NCBI GenBank assembly: GCA_902806205.1
Contig: CADCVR010000017.1
Location: 1-36,029 of the forward strand
From: an uncultured Solirubrobacteraceae bacterium
GTDB lineage: Bacteria; Actinomycetota; Thermoleophilia; Solirubrobacterales; Solirubrobacteraceae
Direction: 5' to 3'
DNA: 36,029 bases
This document shows, in pieces, positions 31,697 to 36,029 of this stretch (the stretch's first letter is position 1; the number at the start of each line of letters is the position of its first letter). Under the pieces are notes generated by a model that ran no database searches, was not told the DNA's origin, and saw only the letters and a list, made by a program, of their open reading frames with translations. The position numbers and the translations under genes are program-made.

Positions 31697-33726
31697 GGGT
31701 CCGTCGCGGGCACCGGGTCCTCCCGCCGCCGGCTGCGCAGGATCCCGAGCAGCGCCCAGACATCGAGCGCGAGCAGCGCGAGGACACCGGTCACCGCGGC
31801 CCACAGCAGGCTGTCGCCTCCGCTCCCCTCCCGGCCGGTCGGGAGGTTGAGCGCGACGGCGGCCGGCACCTCGCGGTACAGCGGCGTGGCGGCGAAGTCC
31901 TTCCGGGCCACGCTCCAGGCGGGCTTGCGCCTGCCGTCGTAGGTGATCAGGCCCTTGTTGTGGATGCCGTCGCGCGGCACCGAGCGCTTCGCGCCGCCGT
32001 CCCAGTCGGGCTTGACGGCGAACTCCTGCAGGGTCCAGTAGATCGCGCCGCCGACGAACGGCCGATCGCGGACGACCTCGAGCACCCTGGCGACGTAATC
32101 GGACTGGAAGGCGAAGGTCTCCTTCTTCAGCGCCGGGCCCTCGAAGGTCGACTCCGCCCCGAACTCCGTCAGGACCATCGCCTGCGTCGGGTAGAGGCGG
32201 CGCATCCGGTCGAGGTAGGGGCCGAGGTCGGCAAGCCTTGCCGTGGAGTGGCGCTTCTTGCCCGGGTACCAGCCGAAGTAGGAGTTGACGCCGAGCAGGT
32301 CGTACTGCGCGTAGGCCTTCGCCGCCGGGTAGCCCGGATAGCTCAGCAGGTCGACGGAGACGGGAAGCGTCGGGTCCAGGCGCTTGACCTCGGCGCGCGC
32401 GGCCGCCAGGAACCGCCGGGTGCCCGCGACGGCGTCCGGCACCGCGGAGAGCTCGTTGGCGACGGAGTGGGTGATGACGCTCGGGTGCGAGCGGGCGGCG
32501 ATGACGGTCCGGCGCAGGGTGGACAGCGCCACTTCTCGCTGCGCGGCCGTCTCGAGCAGGCGGTCGCGGTGGTAGATCGGCGCCTGGCTCCAGACCATGA
32601 TCCCGGCCGCGTCGAGTGCGTCGAGGAGCTTCGGGTTCAGCAGGTAGTGCGCGCGGGTGACGTTCGCGCCCACGGCCTGCAGCTCGCGGACGATCCGCGT
32701 GACGTCGGCGTCACCGAGGGCCGGACCGCGACCCGGGAGGTCCTCCTGGATGGCGGCGCCGCGCACGTCGAGCTGGCGGCCGTTGAGCTCCAGCAGACCG
32801 TTGCGGACCTTCACGCCCCGCAACCCGATCTTCCGCGCGTCGACCTGCGTCGCGACGTCCCCGGCGAGCGTCGTGAGCGTCGCGGCGTAGCGCTTCGGGC
32901 TGCCGGGCGCCCAGAGCTGGGCGTCGTCCACCTCGACGCTGAACGACACGCGCGTCGTCTCACCGGGCTGGAGCGCGCGGGTCGGCGCGGTCTGCTCGGC
33001 CGGGGCTCCGCCATCCGGTGCCCGGAGGCGGAGCCGTACCCGCGGCGCGGGGATCGCCGCGTCGCTGCGGTTCTCCAGCGTGCCCTCGACGAGCACCTTC
33101 GCCCGGCAGCTCACACCGCCGGGCGCGCAATCGACCTGCGACAACAGCCCGGGGTCGCGGAGCACGAGGCGCCCGCGCGGCGCGAGCGACACGGGGCGCA
33201 CGATCCCGCCCCAGTTCCACCACCCCTCGCGTGGCTCCTTGGCCTTGCGGTTGTCGACCCGCAGCACGAGCTCGTTGACCGCGCCGGGGCGCAGGCCGGA
33301 AGCCGGGAGGGCCCAGGGAACGTAGGGATCGCCGTGGCGCCCGATCTCGCGCCCGTTGAGCCACACGCGCGCGCGGCGGCGGACCTGCTCGAAGCGCAGC
33401 TCCCAGTCGAAGCCCGCGCGGGCCGGCGGGGCGGTGAAGCGCACCCGGTACCAGCCGACCGAGCCGCCGAAGCCGGCCTCCACGGCCGCCGGGTCGAAGA
33501 TGTGCGGGACGGCCACGCGCTGCCAGTCGCCCGCAGGCATGCGGGCCGGCCAGCCGGCTCTGAGCCCGCGGTCAGCGGAGTCGGGCCGGAACTCCCAGCC
33601 CGAGGCGAGGGGAATCGCCGCGGGCACCCCGTCCTGGCCGCGGGCAGGGGCCGTCACGGAGGAGCCGGCGACGACGAGGGTCACCGCGAGCAGCGTTCTG
33701 CGGACGCGGCGGAGCACGAGCCGCAC
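31687..33726 (-). CDS. Secreted, membrane-anchored glycoside hydrolase family 2 (beta-glucuronidase/galactosidase-like)
   Basis: GH2 enzymes cleave beta-linked sugars by a retaining mechanism. The 679-aa product starts with an Arg-rich signal peptide (LLAVTLVVAGSSVTAPARG), then a sugar-binding jelly roll (GWYRVRF, WLNGREIGRHGDPYVPWA), an Ig-like domain and a TIM barrel. The acid/base Glu425 is in VANEL and the nucleophile Glu521 is in VLTEFGAES. A C-terminal hydrophobic helix (about 638-664) followed by RSRRRE should hold the enzyme at the outer membrane surface of the cell. The start is GTG 33726; no clear ribosome binding site is present. The substrate is unknown. Confidence 0.9.
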   Translation of the reverse strand: MRLVLRRVRRTLLAVTLVVAGSSVTAPARGQDGVPAAIPLASGWEFRPDSADRGLRAGWPARMPAGDWQRVAVPHIFDPAAVEAGFGGSVGWYRVRFTAPPARAGFDWELRFEQVRRRARVWLNGREIGRHGDPYVPWALPASGLRPGAVNELVLRVDNRKAKEPREGWWNWGGIVRPVSLAPRGRLVLRDPGLLSQVDCAPGGVSCRAKVLVEGTLENRSDAAIPAPRVRLRLRAPDGGAPAEQTAPTRALQPGETTRVSFSVEVDDAQLWAPGSPKRYAATLTTLAGDVATQVDARKIGLRGVKVRNGLLELNGRQLDVRGAAIQEDLPGRGPALGDADVTRIVRELQAVGANVTRAHYLLNPKLLDALDAAGIMVWSQAPIYHRDRLLETAAQREVALSTLRRTVIAARSHPSVITHSVANELSAVPDAVAGTRRFLAAARAEVKRLDPTLPVSVDLLSYPGYPAAKAYAQYDLLGVNSYFGWYPGKKRHSTARLADLGPYLDRMRRLYPTQAMVLTEFGAESTFEGPALKKETFAFQSDYVARVLEVVRDRPFVGGAIYWTLQEFAVKPDWDGGAKRSVPRDGIHNKGLITYDGRRKPAWSVARKDFAATPLYREVPAAVALNLPTGREGSGGDSLLWAAVTGVLALLALDVWALLGILRSRRREDPVPATDPQY

Positions 33727-33776
33727 ATGATGGCGCAGCGGGCCACGGACCGCCGCGGTGGGACGAAATCGCCTGG

Positions 33777-34661
33777 TCAGGCGGCCGCAGCCGCGCGCTC
33801 CAGCCGCTCGCCCAGGCGGTTCATGCCCTTCGCCCGAGCGGCCGCCGCGGCGCCGGCGAAGTCGCCGGGCGCATCCGGGGGCCGCGGGGTCGCGACCGTC
33901 CGGAGGGTGGCCATGTCCTTGTAGGCCCGCAGCTCGCCGGCCTGCAGGCGCAGCGTCTCGGCGACCTTCGGCCGCAGGAGCCTCCGGGTCACCGCGGACG
34001 CCTCGCCGGCCAGGGAGATGAGCGCCTCGAGGCCGCCGTGGTCGCGCAGGAGCTGCGCGGCGCCCTTCTCCCCGATGCCCTTCGCGCCCGGGATGCCGTC
34101 GGACGGGTCGCCGCGTAGCGCGATGAAGTCCGGGACCTGCGCCGGCTCGATGCCGTAGCGCTCGCGGACGCCGGCGGCGTCGACGACCTCCGGGCTGCCC
34201 TTGCCCGCCGGCCACAGCACGGCGACCTGCCCGTCGACGCACTGGAACATGTCGCGGTCCCCGGTGAAGAGGAGGGCGCGTCCGCCCGCGTCGCGCTCGA
34301 GCGCGGCCAGTGAGCCGAGGAGGTCGTCGGCCTCGAGCTCACCCGCGTCCAGGGAGCTCCACCCGAACGCACCGAAGAACGCGCGCGCCTGCTTCCACTG
34401 GTGGCCCAGCGCGTCGGGCATCGGCGGCCGGTCGGCGTGGTAGCCCGCGAACGCGTCGGTGCGGTAGGTGGCGGCTTCCGCGCCGAAGCACAGCACCACG
34501 GCGCGCGGCCGATGCTCCTCGACGGCCTGCAGAAGCAGGTTCGCGGTCCCGAGGAGGGCGTTGACGGGCTGCCCCTCAGGGTCCTTGATCGAGTCCGGGA
34601 GGGCGAAGAACGCGCGGTACAGGAGCGACGGCGCGTCGACGGCGAGCAGGGGCGCGGGCAC
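33777..34661 (-). CDS. 5'-3' exonuclease / FEN-like nuclease
   Basis: This is a stand-alone version of the DNA polymerase I 5'-3' exonuclease, which removes RNA primers and flaps. The 294-aa product has the metal ligands Asp9 (LLAVDAPS), ELEADD (108-113), TGDRD (133-137) and GDPSDGIPG (184-192), followed by the helix-hairpin-helix AKGIGEKGA (193-201). The start is GTG 34661; TAGACC lies 6 nt upstream but lacks the final T. It is 50 nt upstream of the GH2 gene on the same strand and divergent from the glutaredoxin-like gene. Confidence 0.92.
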   Translation of the reverse strand: MPAPLLAVDAPSLLYRAFFALPDSIKDPEGQPVNALLGTANLLLQAVEEHRPRAVVLCFGAEAATYRTDAFAGYHADRPPMPDALGHQWKQARAFFGAFGWSSLDAGELEADDLLGSLAALERDAGGRALLFTGDRDMFQCVDGQVAVLWPAGKGSPEVVDAAGVRERYGIEPAQVPDFIALRGDPSDGIPGAKGIGEKGAAQLLRDHGGLEALISLAGEASAVTRRLLRPKVAETLRLQAGELRAYKDMATLRTVATPRPPDAPGDFAGAAAAARAKGMNRLGERLERAAAAA

Positions 34662-34712
34662 GGTGGTGGTCTACCACGGGTCAGCTCGCCGCGCCCGGGG
34701 CATCCTCGACGG

Positions 34713-35015
34713 ATGATCCAGGTCTTCCAAGCCGAGTGGTGTCCCTTCTCCGCCCAAGTCCGCGAGCGGCTCAACGAGCTCGACCTCCCGTTCGTCGCGC
34801 TGCCGGTGCCCGTGGCGCGCGAGGAGCGCACCGTCATGGAGGAGCGCACGGGGACGCGCGCCATCCCGGCGGTCATCCTCGAGGACGGGACGGTCCTGGC
34901 CGGCGACGCCTCCGAGATCATCGCGCAGCTCGACGAGCGCTTCCCCGAGCCGCCCGGCGCCGAGCAGCACCGCGAGGCGCTGGCCGAGCACCCGCTCGGC
35001 CGGATCATCGGTTGA
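34713..35015 (+). CDS. Glutaredoxin-like / glutathione S-transferase N-terminal domain protein
   Basis: The 100-aa product is a thioredoxin-fold protein. It starts MIQVFQAEWCPFSAQVRERL with a CPFS monothiol-type active site (Cys10), then RAIPAVILEDG with the cis-Pro and the GST-type binding segment DASEIIAQLDERFP. A role in redox or thiol transfer is likely but the partner is unknown; actinobacteria commonly use mycothiol. The gene is divergent from the exonuclease, with a 51-bp gap. CATCCT 6 nt before the ATG is a weak -10-like element. Confidence 0.85.
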   Translation: MIQVFQAEWCPFSAQVRERLNELDLPFVALPVPVAREERTVMEERTGTRAIPAVILEDGTVLAGDASEIIAQLDERFPEPPGAEQHREALAEHPLGRIIG

Positions 35016-35059
35016 CCGCAGTGCTCTCGAGGGGGCCCGCGGGAGCCCGCGCCGCCGCA

Positions 35060-35065
35060 TAGGCT
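35060..35065 (+). promoter_or_regulatory. Putative -10 element (TAGGCT) for leaderless MaoC gene
   Basis: TAGGCT lies 7 nt before ATG 35073 and is identical in sequence to the element before the S9 peptidase. No Shine-Dalgarno site precedes the ATG. Confidence 0.5.
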
Positions 35066-35072
35066 TGGCCCC

Positions 35073-35528
35073 ATGCTCACGATCAACGGCATCGCCGACC
35101 TCAAGGCGAGGGTCGGGGAGGAGCTCGGCGTCTCGGGCTGCTACGAGGTCACCCAGGAGCGCATCGACGCCTTCGCCGACGCCTCGGGCGACCACCAGTG
35201 GATTCACGTCGACCCGGAGCGGGCGAGGGAGACGCCCTTCGGCGGCACGATCGCCCACGGCCTCCTGACGCTCTCGCTCGGGCCGCGGTTCGGCTCTGAG
35301 ATCTTCACGATCGCAAACGTCGCGTTCGCCCTGAACTATGGCTTCGGCAAGGTCCGCTTCCCGGCCCCGGTGCCCGTCGGTTCCCTCCTGCGGATGCGTG
35401 CGACGCTCACGGCGGTCGACGACGTCGCGGGCGGCGTGCAGCTCACCGTCACCCAGACGTTCGAGGTGGAGGGCGGCGAGAAGCCGGTCTGCGTCGCTGA
35501 GTCCCTCCTGCGGGCGTACGGGAGCTGA
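35073..35528 (+). CDS. MaoC family (R)-specific enoyl-CoA hydratase / dehydratase
   Basis: MaoC hot-dog-fold proteins hydrate enoyl thioesters. The 151-aa product has the active-site motif DASGDHQWIHVD with Asp40 and His45 (D-x4-H), followed by PFGGTIAHGLLTLSL, and the C-terminal strands VTQTFEVEG. Length and motif fit the single-domain MaoC/NodN-like subgroup. It is another CoA-thioester enzyme in this window, though not close to fadAB. It is probably transcribed alone. Confidence 0.93.
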   Translation: MLTINGIADLKARVGEELGVSGCYEVTQERIDAFADASGDHQWIHVDPERARETPFGGTIAHGLLTLSLGPRFGSEIFTIANVAFALNYGFGKVRFPAPVPVGSLLRMRATLTAVDDVAGGVQLTVTQTFEVEGGEKPVCVAESLLRAYGS

Positions 35529-35529
35529 G

Positions 35530-35695
35530 CTCTTCTCGAAACGAAGCCGCCAGCCTGGAGCGCACAGGAGCCTTGCGGGCGTCTCGGGGTGGGCGCGGCC
35601 GTCGAGCTCGATGACCAGGCGCTCGGCGCGGTAGACGCAGGTAGCGGCGCTCGAGGAACGATCTCGTCCGCGCTTGCTCGCCGGCGAGCCGCCGC
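35530..35695 (-). pseudogene. Relic of a DUF559 (endonuclease-fold) protein
   Basis: The minus strand contains pieces typical of DUF559: TRSFLERRYL, then in another frame YRAERLVIELDGRAHP, then LQAGGFVSRR. In intact members about 30 residues separate the first two blocks (including the EVDF region); here they almost touch. At least one frame change and one large internal deletion are needed. The first block would lie near 35670-35640 and the last near 35550. It explains the gap between the MaoC gene and the next coding sequence. Confidence 0.5.
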
Positions 35696-35756
35696 CGTAC
35701 CGCGGTCGATCAGCCCCCGCCCACTTTGGCGTGCCGGCGCTCAGGCCGACGCCTGC

Positions 35757-36029
35757 CTACCGCGCCGTCACGTCGGGCCCGATGAGCCCGTGCCAGCGCA
35801 CGCGATAGGTCCCGGGTCCCGGCAGCGTCGCGCGGTAGCGCCCGTCGGCGCCGTCGGCGGTCGTCCAGAACGCCTCGCGCCAGCCTGCCCGCGTCTTGCG
35901 CTGCACGTGGATCCAGTCCCCGTCCCTTGCGCCCCCGACGTGCCCGCTGAGCACCTTGCGGTAGGCGTCGGCCGGTGAGGGCGCCGCGGCGCTGAGCGCG
36001 GCGGCGCGCAGGGAGCGCGCCGCGTCGGC
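35757..36029 (-). CDS. C-terminal end of a probable secreted protein (partial)
   Basis: The frame is open to the window edge and ends at TAG 35757-35759. The visible 90 residues form an Ala-rich linker (SLRAAALSAAAPSPADAYRK) and a beta-sandwich-like domain (GDWIHVQRKTRAGWREAFWTT, GRYRATLPGPGTYRVRWHG, IGPDVTAR). Such a domain is common at the end of secreted actinobacterial proteins, for example SpoIID/LytB-type or protease proteins, but the catalytic part lies outside the window and the identity is open. GTG 35954 within it is not the true start. Confidence 0.6.
   Translation of the reverse strand, partial: ADAARSLRAAALSAAAPSPADAYRKVLSGHVGGARDGDWIHVQRKTRAGWREAFWTTADGADGRYRATLPGPGTYRVRWHGLIGPDVTAR

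Overview
The window is a 36 kb stretch of very GC-rich chromosome (roughly 70-75 % by eye) with dense genes, many GTG starts and 4-bp start/stop overlaps. Gene content (a liv-type ABC operon with an acyl-CoA ligase, FadA/FadB, a DUF1385 protein, a PAP2_3 pair, a DUF6891 protein) and a repeated TANNNT-N7/8-start arrangement that implies leaderless mRNAs point to a high-GC actinobacterium. A Solirubrobacterales/Thermoleophilia-like host is my inference. I see no rRNA, tRNA, CRISPR array or intact insertion sequence.

Layout. 10-3293 (minus): an S9 prolyl-oligopeptidase interrupted by one frameshift, then a RarA/MgsA clamp-loader-like ATPase. 3396-10128 (plus): one operon livF-livG-acyl-CoA ligase-livH-livM-livK, followed after a hairpin by fadA and fadB (10238-13647). 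Together these could import a carboxylic acid, activate it to a CoA thioester and beta-oxidise it.

13648-17345 is gene-poor and decayed. It holds a small conserved 63-aa protein, an 8-bp tandem repeat, a possible Cys-rich mini-protein, a crotonase-family protein, a small methyltransferase, a second degraded copy of the fadB 3' end plus the 63-aa gene, and a DUF6891-like gene.

17555-25449 (plus): recQ, a chromate-transporter relic on the opposite strand, an M20 peptidase coupled to a DUF1385 membrane protein, a short FtsH-like protease, methylmalonyl-CoA epimerase, a small hypothetical and a MYG1-family protein. 25446-31696 is a phospholipid/envelope block: cardiolipin-synthase-like PLD and diacylglycerol-kinase-like protein (minus), a divergent PAP2 phosphatase coupled to the GTPase ychF, then two tandem PAP2_3 membrane proteins. 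31687-36029: a secreted, membrane-anchored GH2 glycosidase and a 5'-3' exonuclease (minus), a glutaredoxin-like protein and a MaoC hydratase (plus), a DUF559 relic, and the C-terminal end of a secreted protein that runs off the window.

I did not find a convincing new defence or mobile system. The most notable items are the leaderless-start signature, the ligase built into the liv operon, and the several gene relics that overlapping open frames hide.
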